From Deltaproteobacteria bacterium (GTDB taxonomy: Bacteria > SAR324 > JACQKK01): a stretch of 11,843 nt of DNA. The stretch spans positions 1 through 11,843 of the forward strand of contig JAOUPZ010000063.1 of assembly GCA_029879595.1 (NCBI GenBank). The letters are read 5' to 3'. Each line of letters opens with the position of its first letter. The first letter of the stretch is position 1. Positions 6,143-11,843 of the stretch are shown one piece after another. The translations under genes and the position numbers were made by a program. Under the pieces are notes generated by a model. That model worked only from the letters and a program-made list of their open reading frames with translations. It had not been told where the DNA came from and searched no databases.

Positions 6143-7624
6143 TTAGGTTCCTTTTTCCGCGGTGGGTGTTTCGCGATTGGCCACGGCGGGGTCTATCCGC
6201 CAGGTGAAAACCGGAGATATCAGGTAGAACAGCAGGATGGACATCAGGACGAGACCGAAGTAGGGCGTGAAAACCATCACCAGGGCCAGCACGAACAGGA
6301 ACCTGAGGACGGCCGGTTTGCGCCCCAGCAGCCGGCCGATGTGCAGGTAGCGCACCGGATACAGGTTCATGGCGATGGCGGAAAGGACCACGATGCTCAC
6401 CGTGAACACCACCCAGTAGTCGAAAAGCCAGGAGTCCCGACGGGACAGCAGGCTCAGTATTTCCATGGGGCCGGCCACCAGCAGGGCCGCGGCGGGCACG
6501 GGCATCCCCTTGAAGAATCCGGGGATGGGCTTTTTGTCCAGCGTAAAATAGGTGAGCCGCGCCACCCCGGCCAGGGCATACAGCACGGACAGCGTGATTA
6601 CCATGCCATCGGACAGAAAGTCCTGCTCCACTGCATCCATCAGCAGGTAGAAGATGGCCGCCGGTGCAAAGGCAAAGCTGATGGCGTCCGAGATATCGTC
6701 CAGAATCACCCCGAACCTGAGGCTCTTCTTGGAAGCCTCCTTCTTCAGGGGTTCGGTCAGCCCCAGGCGGCGGGCGATGAGCCCGTCCATGCGGTCCAGC
6801 AGGGCCGCGCTCAACAGAATGAACACCGCCTCGCGGAAGCGCCCATGGCTGGCGAACAGCACCGCCGCCACCCCCAGCAGCCCATTCATCAGGGTGATGG
6901 TATTGGGCAGGATGGCCAGGATTTTGCGGCGCATCAGTTCGTCATCGGCGCAGATATCGTCCAGGGCCCGTGTGCCGTACTTGCGAATATTAAGGGTTAT
7001 CGAGCCGATATTGAACGCCAGGAACAGGATCTCCAGCACGAACAGCACCCGCAGAGGCATCCGGTCCACCCAGTCCACCATCCGGTAGAACGCCTCCCAG
7101 CCCGAGGTGGGCTGGTAAAAGGCGTGGGCGTAGAGCAGCACCGCCATGGGAGAAAACACCAGCGATCTGATCCGGGTCAGCCCGTGGGATTCAACATCCT
7201 CGTGGGGATCGGGTTCGAAGCTCTTGAGAAAATTCACCAGCTGATCGCGCATCAGCACGATCACGCACAGCCCCAGCACAAACAGGGCGTGCAGCAGGTG
7301 GGCGCGCTCCATGCGGCCCTCCAGGATCACGTCCAGCCGGGCGAACCGCCAGAGCATCCCCGCGCCCAGCACCGGGAACATGATGGTGAGCACCAGGCGG
7401 TCCATCATCCTGTCCACCAGCGGCCCCAGGCGGGAACGCGGTACTTCCTTGCGGGACAGCCAGCCATCCAGCCAGTCGAAGGCCATGGACAGCATCAGAA
7501 AGCTCAGGCCGAGGATATAGGCCACCGGATGTTTGGAATACATCAGCCACAGTGCGCACCCGAAGGCCATGAACACCAGGGGGGGGCGGCCAAACACGAA
7601 CACGCTGGAGATGTTTTTCATCAT
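6143..7624 (-). CDS. Tandem two-domain CDP-alcohol phosphatidyltransferase (C-terminal half PssA-like)
   Basis: CDP-alcohol phosphatidyltransferases are membrane enzymes that join a CDP-activated lipid or alcohol to an alcohol head group. The 493-residue protein holds two complete catalytic motifs where most members have one. Domain 1 has D50-x2-D53-G54-x2-S57-R58-x8-G67-x3-D71-x3-D75, canonical except Ser for the usual Ala. Domain 2 has D277-x2-D280-G281-x2-A284-R285, then 19 residues instead of 8, then G305-x3-D309-x3-D313. The second half also carries DAISFAFAPAAIFY and GFFKGMPVPAAALLV, which are typical of phosphatidylserine synthase PssA, so serine transfer is the best guess for it. The first half could be PgsA- or inositol-phosphate-type. 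About a dozen hydrophobic segments are evident. ATG 7624 is followed at once by a second ATG and neither has a strong ribosome site. It lies 189 bp after mce and 73 bp before pepA. Confidence 0.88.
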   Translation of the reverse strand: MMKNISSVFVFGRPPLVFMAFGCALWLMYSKHPVAYILGLSFLMLSMAFDWLDGWLSRKEVPRSRLGPLVDRMMDRLVLTIMFPVLGAGMLWRFARLDVILEGRMERAHLLHALFVLGLCVIVLMRDQLVNFLKSFEPDPHEDVESHGLTRIRSLVFSPMAVLLYAHAFYQPTSGWEAFYRMVDWVDRMPLRVLFVLEILFLAFNIGSITLNIRKYGTRALDDICADDELMRRKILAILPNTITLMNGLLGVAAVLFASHGRFREAVFILLSAALLDRMDGLIARRLGLTEPLKKEASKKSLRFGVILDDISDAISFAFAPAAIFYLLMDAVEQDFLSDGMVITLSVLYALAGVARLTYFTLDKKPIPGFFKGMPVPAAALLVAGPMEILSLLSRRDSWLFDYWVVFTVSIVVLSAIAMNLYPVRYLHIGRLLGRKPAVLRFLFVLALVMVFTPYFGLVLMSILLFYLISPVFTWRIDPAVANRETPTAEKGT

Positions 7625-7813
7625 CGGGGATCAGGGCAAATTAAACAGGTGAAACACATGGCAAGGCATCCGGCCTGGCACATTTTCCGGCCCCTGGGAT
7701 ATCCGGGGTGGACAACTGAAATGCATACGGGGTCCGGGGTTGCCGAAAACGCCGTATTTTCTTGTATCACTTCCCCGGCAGGACTGGCAATTATCCTTAT
7801 CGGCCCGGGGCCC

Positions 7814-8314
7814 TCATCCGGCGGACTTCTCCTGCACCACTTCGATCAGCACGTCCAGGGGGGTTGCCGGGAGGGTCTTGGGGTGCAGAAAAAACACCAT
7901 GGTGCCCCGCGAGCCGGGCCGGGGGGCCTTGTCAATGATGCGGAAGCCCTTGTGGCGCAGATATTCGAAGGCCACCCTGATATCGCTGACGCGGAAGCCC
8001 ACATGATTGAGCCCCCCCTTGCCCCCGTTGCGGTCAAGGGCCTTCTGCACCGGCGAGTCCTCATTCAGCGGCTCCAGCAGTTGCAGCAGGCTCGGCCCCT
8101 GGCCTATCTGCAGCAGCACCTCGCGCACCTGGTCTCCGCCCAGCACTTCCTCGCGGTGCACCTCCCGGAACCCCAGCATTTCATAGGCGGCGATCTGGGC
8201 CTCCAGGCTGCCCCGGGGTACGGCGATGGCGATGTGATCCACGAATAAGAAGCCCGGCAGTTCCTCAGGCAGGTTGCCCAGGTGCATCTCCGGGGGGGCG
8301 TTGTTTTCCAGCAT
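7814..8314 (-). CDS. mce: Methylmalonyl-CoA epimerase (VOC superfamily)
   Basis: The enzyme interconverts (2R)- and (2S)-methylmalonyl-CoA, linking propionyl-CoA metabolism with succinyl-CoA. The 166-residue product has the two beta-alpha-beta-beta-beta modules of the VOC fold. The expected metal ligands are all present as H27 (VDHIAIAV), Q78 (LLQLLEP), H104 (LNHVGFRV) and E158 (LIEVVQE). This His-Gln-His-Glu set is the epimerase pattern, whereas glyoxalase I uses Glu at the second site. Further family matches are NEDSPVQKAL (84-93), APRPGSRG (130-137) and LHPK (143-146). An N-terminal extension of about 20 residues makes it longer than the usual 130-150. The start at 8314 has AAGGAGA about 8 nt upstream. 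It lies 39 bp behind the Smr gene and is probably co-transcribed with it. No mutase gene is in the window. Confidence 0.93.
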   Translation of the reverse strand: MLENNAPPEMHLGNLPEELPGFLFVDHIAIAVPRGSLEAQIAAYEMLGFREVHREEVLGGDQVREVLLQIGQGPSLLQLLEPLNEDSPVQKALDRNGGKGGLNHVGFRVSDIRVAFEYLRHKGFRIIDKAPRPGSRGTMVFFLHPKTLPATPLDVLIEVVQEKSAG

Positions 8315-8353
8315 TTCGGTGTCTCCTTGCTGTGTATGGTGTTTGGCCTCGGG

Positions 8354-9277
8354 TTATCTTAGGCAGACCCACAACGCCCCCTGGCCGCCGTGCCGGGGAG
8401 GGGCCCAGTCGAAGGAGCGGACGAACCGGTCTCCGTTGCGCTCCAGCCAGCTGCGCACCAGGTCGCGCAGCACCGGGCCCTGGGAGCCCGAGTTGCGCCC
8501 CTTGCCGGTAATGATGAGCACATTGCGCAACCGTTGGTTGTGTGAGGTGAGGATGAAGTTCTGCACGGCCATGATCGCCTCCTCCTGGGTCTTGCCGTGC
8601 AGGTCGATCTGGCTGTCGGGCCAGGAATTTTCCGGGTCCGGGCGGGGGGGGCTCCGGCGCGGAATGTCATCCGGGATAGCGGGCGCTCCCTCGTATTTTT
8701 TCCCGGGGGAAAATTCGCCGGCCTCCAGCAGGCCCTCCAGCAGGGCCTGGTCATCGGCTCCGCTTTCAAAGCGGAGCGCCGGGGGCTCCGGCGGCGAATC
8801 CGCCTCCTCAGCAGCCGCGCAGTCCTGCGCCGATGTGTGCTCCTCCAAATGCTCCTCCATGTGCTCCTCCATATGCTCATCCATATGCTCATCCCGCACC
8901 GCAAGCGCCTCACGCGCCTCTTTCGGGTTTTCCATATCTACCGGTTCTTCAGCGGCGGCGCCCGCCGGGCCCACCCCCATGAAGTCCATGGCCTGACGGA
9001 ACATCCGGTCGTCACCATCGCGGCAGGCGAAAATCACCCCCTCCACCGCCCGGGTGCGCTCAGGAACCTGCCCGCTCCAGGAACTGCGCTTAACGCCCAT
9101 TTCCCGCATGATTTCCTGGAACTCCAGGTCGTCGCGCTCCAGCTCGGTATCGCGCTCAAAAGGGGCGTGGCTCAGGGTGGCCCGGGTGCGCTCGGTGGAG
9201 CCATGCAGCTTCAGCAGGCGCGTTGCCGGTTTCTTCCGCCTTTTCTGGGTTATTCCATGCAATCTGCGCCGGGGCAT
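8354..9277 (-). CDS. Smr-domain protein with long acidic and His-rich linker
   Basis: Smr domains resemble the C-terminal nuclease domain of MutS2; stand-alone members have shown nuclease activity on DNA or RNA, including SmrB acting on mRNA at collided ribosomes. The 307-residue product has a basic N-terminus (1-25), a region with FQEIMREMGVKRSSW (53-67), a low-complexity linker (about 100-218) and a C-terminal Smr domain (about 222-307). The domain shows the hallmark IDLHG (224-228), the TGKG segment (257-260) followed by SGSQGPVLR, and HGG (296-298). The linker contains five EH pairs in tetrapeptide steps (residues 130-147). The start at ATG 9277 has a modest GGTGA ribosome site. It is the first gene of the minus-strand run smr-mce-phosphatidyltransferase-pepA. 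Its cellular role cannot be fixed from sequence. Confidence 0.9.
   Translation of the reverse strand: MPRRRLHGITQKRRKKPATRLLKLHGSTERTRATLSHAPFERDTELERDDLEFQEIMREMGVKRSSWSGQVPERTRAVEGVIFACRDGDDRMFRQAMDFMGVGPAGAAAEEPVDMENPKEAREALAVRDEHMDEHMEEHMEEHLEEHTSAQDCAAAEEADSPPEPPALRFESGADDQALLEGLLEAGEFSPGKKYEGAPAIPDDIPRRSPPRPDPENSWPDSQIDLHGKTQEEAIMAVQNFILTSHNQRLRNVLIITGKGRNSGSQGPVLRDLVRSWLERNGDRFVRSFDWAPPRHGGQGALWVCLR
8837..8890 (-). repeat. 12-bp coding repeat for [D/E]EH[M/L] tetrapeptides
   Basis: The coding strand carries near-identical 12-bp units (plus-strand view: GCTCCTCCATGT, GCTCCTCCATAT, GCTCATCCATAT). They encode EHMDEHMEEHMEEHLEEH, residues 130-147 of the Smr protein. Being in multiples of three, expansion or contraction would keep the frame. 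Confidence 0.85.
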
Positions 9278-9320
9278 ATGGTCACCGAGCTTTGGAGCGT
9301 TCCGGCGGGCCGGGCCGCCC

Positions 9321-9339
9321 GCGGGGACTGGAGCCCCGC
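9321..9339. other. GC-rich hairpin upstream of the Smr gene
   Basis: GCGGGG (9321-9326) pairs with CCCCGC (9334-9339) around ACTGGAG. No T-run follows on either strand, so it is not a canonical terminator. It lies about 45 bp before the Smr start codon and would be in the leader of the minus-strand transcript. Confidence 0.35.
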
Positions 9340-9348
9340 CTGTTTGAA

Positions 9349-9375
9349 CCAGGTGAATAATGTTTATTCGCCTGG
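9349..9375. promoter_or_regulatory. 12-bp inverted repeat with 3-bp centre, operator or leader hairpin
   Basis: CCAGGTGAATAA (9349-9360) is followed by TGT and then TTATTCGCCTGG (9364-9375). The arms match at 11 of 12 positions, and the twelfth (T against G) can wobble in RNA. A second, weaker palindrome GATTA/TAATC follows at about 9377-9393. The element is 72 bp upstream of the Smr gene start, exactly at the switch from GC-rich coding sequence to the AT-rich gap. A dimeric regulator site or a stable RNA hairpin would both fit. Confidence 0.5.
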
Positions 9376-10110
9376 AGATTATTGCATGTAATCAACCTGC
9401 TGAACAGCCCGCGACAAAGTCGGGCCTTCCGATAAGATACTGTTTGTTCATTCACCTTTCTGCGGTGTACTTTTCTTTCATCGAAAAAAGGGATTGATTT
9501 AATGATTAGAATGAAAAGCTTTGCATGAAATGAATTTAAACAGCCATGAAACCTGTTGATGGACCGCTATTGGTTTTTGCCGAATACACCCCCTGCTGTT
9601 GTTTCCAATATTTTCTGGATATTTCCGGATGTTTCTGGTAATATTATCAGCAATTATTCCGTAATTACAGTTACCCGATCAGTCAATACAAGGCGGGGTA
9701 ATTATAATACGGAATACGGGCAAACACTCCCGGGAAGCACACCCAAAGGGAGAGAACGGAACCGGCATAACGCTCATCGGCACCCGGCAGAACACATGCA
9801 GGGAATGTTGGATGACGGGACGATAGTTGCCTTTGTGAAATGCAACAATATCCCCAGGCCGGGTTATTTTTTTTAACGGACCAACCGGCAATATCAGGGA
9901 TACCATTTGCATTCCGGGCCGTACTTACCCGGCCTGCAAAACAGACAATTTTGGCGACTGACGTTTTTTTACGGCTCAACACATAACGGCAAGACCAGCT
10001 TGAAGCCGCTTTCCAGGGCACAGGCCTGAGTATTGTGAAAAACTCCGGCCATTAGAAATTTACCGACGTGAGGTAAAAAAAAACTTGATTTTCAAAACCG
10101 ATTGCCATAA
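9376..10110. other. AT-rich gap with no recognisable gene
   Basis: This 0.7-kb stretch is clearly lower in GC than the genes on either side and contains only short frames (up to about 110 codons) with no family resemblance, poor starts and overlapping each other. Visible items are a bulged hairpin near 9407-9425 (GCCCG/CGGGC), GGCCG/CGGCC near 9917-9934, and TTTACC/GGTAAA (10059-10064 with 10072-10077) next to a run of A. None makes a convincing terminator. It may be decayed sequence or a long regulatory region. Confidence 0.5.
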
Positions 10111-10199
10111 TAGTCATGGGTAATGGTCATCCGCATTCGCGCCAATGCGCGGTTGAAAAGCCGCTTTAATTGGGAGGACCACAAACACGGAAGAAGTTA

Positions 10200-10640
10200 A
10201 AGCAAGGAGGGCGGAGCAAAAGACTCCGTCTTGACGGGTAAAAGCAAACGGCCCGCTAATACAGGAAACGGAAAGGATCTCCGGAAATACCGTGTGGCAT
10301 AGTGGCGGAATGGGGGATTGAAGGTACGGCATTGTGACAGCAGCAATCGGTCGTATACGGAATCCTTGAAAGGCAGTCAGACAAGAGCTCAGCGGAATCA
10401 ACGGCGGCATGGTCCGAGGAACGGGCGCAAAGAGCCGGCGGTAAATTGAACCCATGGGAGCCTGGCAGCCCAGAGCGGAGAAAAGTCGAACCTCTAAGGA
10501 CGGATGACCAGCGGCAGCGCCTCCGGAGCCGTATCGCCGACTGATGACTCGGCAGCATGAATCATCAGCATGTAAAACAGCATGGCGAACCGGCAAGGGT
10601 GAAACACCGGAAGTACCACCGCAAGTCAACTCGATAAATC
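10200..10640 (+). mobile_element. Probable group II intron remnant or other large structured RNA
   Basis: The stretch is GC-balanced and purine-rich on the plus strand. It is full of short complementary segments (for example GGAG/CTCC at about 10213-10227, CCGA/TCGG at about 10537-10552 and GGTG/CACC at about 10609-10618), and has no complete gene. Its general look resembles the 5' RNA domains of bacterial group II introns. It leads into a short frame (10544 onward) whose first residues resemble the start of some intron-encoded reverse transcriptases. No domain V (AGC...GTTC hairpin) and no reverse-transcriptase core are present, so it would be a truncated copy. A GTGTG at 10292-10296 is one candidate for the intron 5' end. 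The identification rests on memory of family appearance and is tentative; an unrelated non-coding RNA is the main alternative. Confidence 0.3.
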
Positions 10641-10708
10641 TCCAGCTACAATCTGTTTTATTTTATGCGGACCCCGGGACAAAGCGGCCCCGGACAAGTT
10701 TTTATTAA
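10544..10708 (+). pseudogene. Truncated frame resembling the N-terminus of a group II intron-encoded protein
   Basis: A 54-codon frame begins MTRQHESSACKTAWRTGKGE and continues with TPEVPPQVNS, then runs through unrelated-looking sequence to a stop at 10708. The segment WRTGKGETPEVPP is like the leader of some group II intron maturases as I remember them. No reverse-transcriptase motif follows, so the original gene would have been cut off about 30 codons in. There is no clear ribosome site. The claim depends on the intron interpretation of the surrounding RNA-like sequence. Confidence 0.25.
10674..10703 (+). terminator. Possible intrinsic terminator upstream of the porin leader
   Basis: CCGGG (10674-10678) pairs with CCCGG (10689-10693) around a 10-nt loop, and after ACAAG there is a run of five T (10699-10703) followed by ATTAA. 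The stem is short but GC-only. It would end a plus-strand transcript coming from the structured 10.2-10.64 kb region and separate it from the porin. Confidence 0.35.
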
Positions 10709-10742
10709 CGGTCGGCAGTGCCCCGGCAGACGGGCGAAAACA

Positions 10743-10921
10743 CAGGGACTTTTAAGCCCCTGCAACTTTGTCACAGTCTGACCGGATCAAGGCCGGCTAA
10801 ACGTTGTACGGTCGGCGGGCCTGGAAGGGCCTGTCAGGAGGACGGTGCAGGAAACCCCTGACCCAGCCCGGGTCATGGCCCATGGTGGGTCAAGCTCCGG
10901 CGGCGGATAAGCCGACGGAGC
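10743..10921 (+). promoter_or_regulatory. Structured 5' leader of the porin gene, series of hairpins
   Basis: Four stems can be drawn. S0 is CAGGG/CCCTG (10743-10747 with 10758-10762). S1 is GTCAGG/CCTGAC (10833-10838 with 10857-10862). S2 is GACCCA/TGGGTC (10860-10865 with 10886-10891), which can hold an inner hairpin. S3 is GCTCCG/CGGAGC (10894-10899 with 10916-10921), with a GGC/GCC inner stem. S1 and S2 share bases 10860-10862 and cannot both form fully. The ribosome site AAGGAG (10949-10954) lies 27 bp after S3. I could not match the leader to a riboswitch family; the cyclic-di-GMP class was considered and does not fit. Confidence 0.4.
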
Positions 10922-10963
10922 GGGATGGGGTCCAATCTTGAACCTAATAAGGAGCAAACAGAC

Positions 10964-11843
10964 ATGAGAAGTGTAATCAAGATCTCGGTGTTGTTGATAG
11001 CCGCAGTGGCCATGGTGGCCGGCAGTGCCTTTGCCCAGGTTTCCGGCAGTGTTAGTGCCAGCTTCGGGCGCCATACATTAACCCCGGACGGCGGCGACGC
11101 CGTGACCACCTGGAAAGGTGGACACGATATTATTATGGGAATCGGCGCTGGCGAAGGCGCCCTGACCGGAAAAACTGTCCTGCGCTACCGGGACGACGGT
11201 GGAGCGGTCTGCAGCGGCTGCACCGATGAAAACGACAAACCCCTCAAGAACGACCACATCCCCCTGAAGGTGCGCGCTGGCATCACCTGGGACCTGGGTG
11301 CGGCCAAGCTGAACATCCACGGCAAGAGCCTGGGTGCCTTGGGTTTCAACACCAACGCCGACGTGGCCAATGTGCGCGTTGCTGGCGGCTACAAGACTAC
11401 TGACAATGTCATTCCTCATGACAACTCCGGTATTTCCGGTGTGTTCGCCGCTGGCCCCGCCAACGTCGAGGTGGGTCTGTTCGCCGGTTGCGAGACCTGT
11501 GCGGGTGATAAAAAGGCAGATGCTCAGTCCATCGTGCTGGGTGTGGCCGGCGCCGCCGGTGCCGTGAAGTTCAACCTGGGTATCTACAACGGCAGCGCTA
11601 CGGCTTCCTGTACGGATACCCATAATGGGTTAGGTGGTGGTCCTGACGGATTCTGCGAAAACGCATGGGGCGAAAATACCTTGACACCTGCCTATGCTGA
11701 TGAGGCCGTTACCGACAGCAACATGATGCTGGGCGTGGGCTTTGACGGCGGTTCCTTCAACGTCGGCTTTGACTATGCCAGCAACACCGTTGGCGCCATG
11801 GGCACCGGTGACCCCACCACCACCACCCACATCAAGCTGGGCG
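10964..11843 (+). CDS. Outer-membrane beta-barrel (porin-like) protein, 5' part
   Basis: The 293 visible residues begin with a Sec signal peptide (basic MRSVIK, hydrophobic core VLLIAAVAMVAG) with a likely cut after AFA, residues 22-24. The mature part alternates short hydrophobic beta stretches with Gly, Asn, Thr and Asp-rich turns (for example GHDIIMGIGAG, LKVRAGITWDLG, KFNLGIYNG, MMLGVGFDGGSFNVGFDYA), typical of a Gram-negative general or substrate-specific porin. An excellent ribosome site, AAGGAG 9 nt before ATG, and codon use biased to C/G endings suggest high expression. Unusually it has six cysteines: C83/C86 (CSGC), C176/C179 (CETC), C216 and C231, in what look like extracellular loops. 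The C-terminal aromatic residue used for BAM insertion would be beyond the window. The exact substrate is unknown. Confidence 0.85.
   Translation, partial: MRSVIKISVLLIAAVAMVAGSAFAQVSGSVSASFGRHTLTPDGGDAVTTWKGGHDIIMGIGAGEGALTGKTVLRYRDDGGAVCSGCTDENDKPLKNDHIPLKVRAGITWDLGAAKLNIHGKSLGALGFNTNADVANVRVAGGYKTTDNVIPHDNSGISGVFAAGPANVEVGLFAGCETCAGDKKADAQSIVLGVAGAAGAVKFNLGIYNGSATASCTDTHNGLGGGPDGFCENAWGENTLTPAYADEAVTDSNMMLGVGFDGGSFNVGFDYASNTVGAMGTGDPTTTTHIKLG

Noticed and set aside
6068..8248. Plus-strand open frame of 726 codons
   Set aside because: It runs antisense to the phosphatidyltransferase and epimerase, which are clear family members with intact motifs. Its product is a His/Gln/Gly-rich string with no domain, as expected for the reverse frame of GC-rich genes.
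9556..10021. Frames of about 77-112 codons on both strands in the AT-rich gap
   Set aside because: They overlap each other, have no plausible ribosome sites, and contain no recognisable motif.
10114..10629. Minus-strand open frame of 171 codons
   Set aside because: It covers the RNA-like block, has no ribosome site or recognisable domain, and is Pro/Ser/Leu/Arg-rich. It is better explained as the reverse of a structured RNA or intron remnant.
10743..10860. Cyclic-di-GMP (GEMM) riboswitch before the porin
   Set aside because: A CACAGGG string and a GGCCGGCTAAAC string recall parts of the motif, but the conserved CGCAAAGC loop and the tetraloop receptor arrangement are absent.

Overview
The window looks like a GC-rich, Gram-negative, anaerobic bacterium of the Desulfobacterota (former Deltaproteobacteria) type. 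The grounds are an aldehyde:ferredoxin oxidoreductase, a methylmalonyl-CoA epimerase, a Pal/OmpA lipoprotein, an outer-membrane beta-barrel protein and long intergenic stretches rich in small repeats. The assignment is inference from gene content; there is no rRNA or other phylogenetic marker here.

Layout. 1-1453 (minus): N-terminal 484 residues of an AOR-family tungsten/molybdenum enzyme, running off the left edge. 1842-2249 (plus): HIT-family hydrolase. 2287-2368: 20-bp tandem repeat joined to a strong hairpin. 2428-2863 (minus): two very small unidentified genes behind a TATAAT box. 2985-3110: nine-unit 14-bp tandem array. 3590-4348 (plus): Pal-like OmpA lipoprotein. 4358-4454: large imperfect inverted repeat between convergent genes. 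4495-9277 (minus): four genes on one strand, in transcription order Smr-domain protein, methylmalonyl-CoA epimerase, a tandem (two-domain) CDP-alcohol phosphatidyltransferase, and an M17 leucyl aminopeptidase. 9278-10963: 1.7 kb with no confident gene, holding hairpins, an AT-rich stretch, a probable group II intron remnant and a structured leader. 10964-11843 (plus): 5' part of an outer-membrane porin-like gene, running off the right edge.

How the genes fit together. This is mostly housekeeping and envelope content: AOR (aldehyde/carboxylate redox), Mce (propionyl-CoA pathway), phospholipid head-group synthesis, Pal and porin (envelope), peptidase and HIT (turnover). I see no defence system, CRISPR array, tRNA or rRNA. 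The less ordinary items are the double CDP-alcohol phosphatidyltransferase with an expanded second active-site motif, the 10.2-10.95 kb non-coding block with a putative intron remnant followed by stacked hairpins before the porin, the repeat arrays around the small gene pair, and paired cysteines in the porin.
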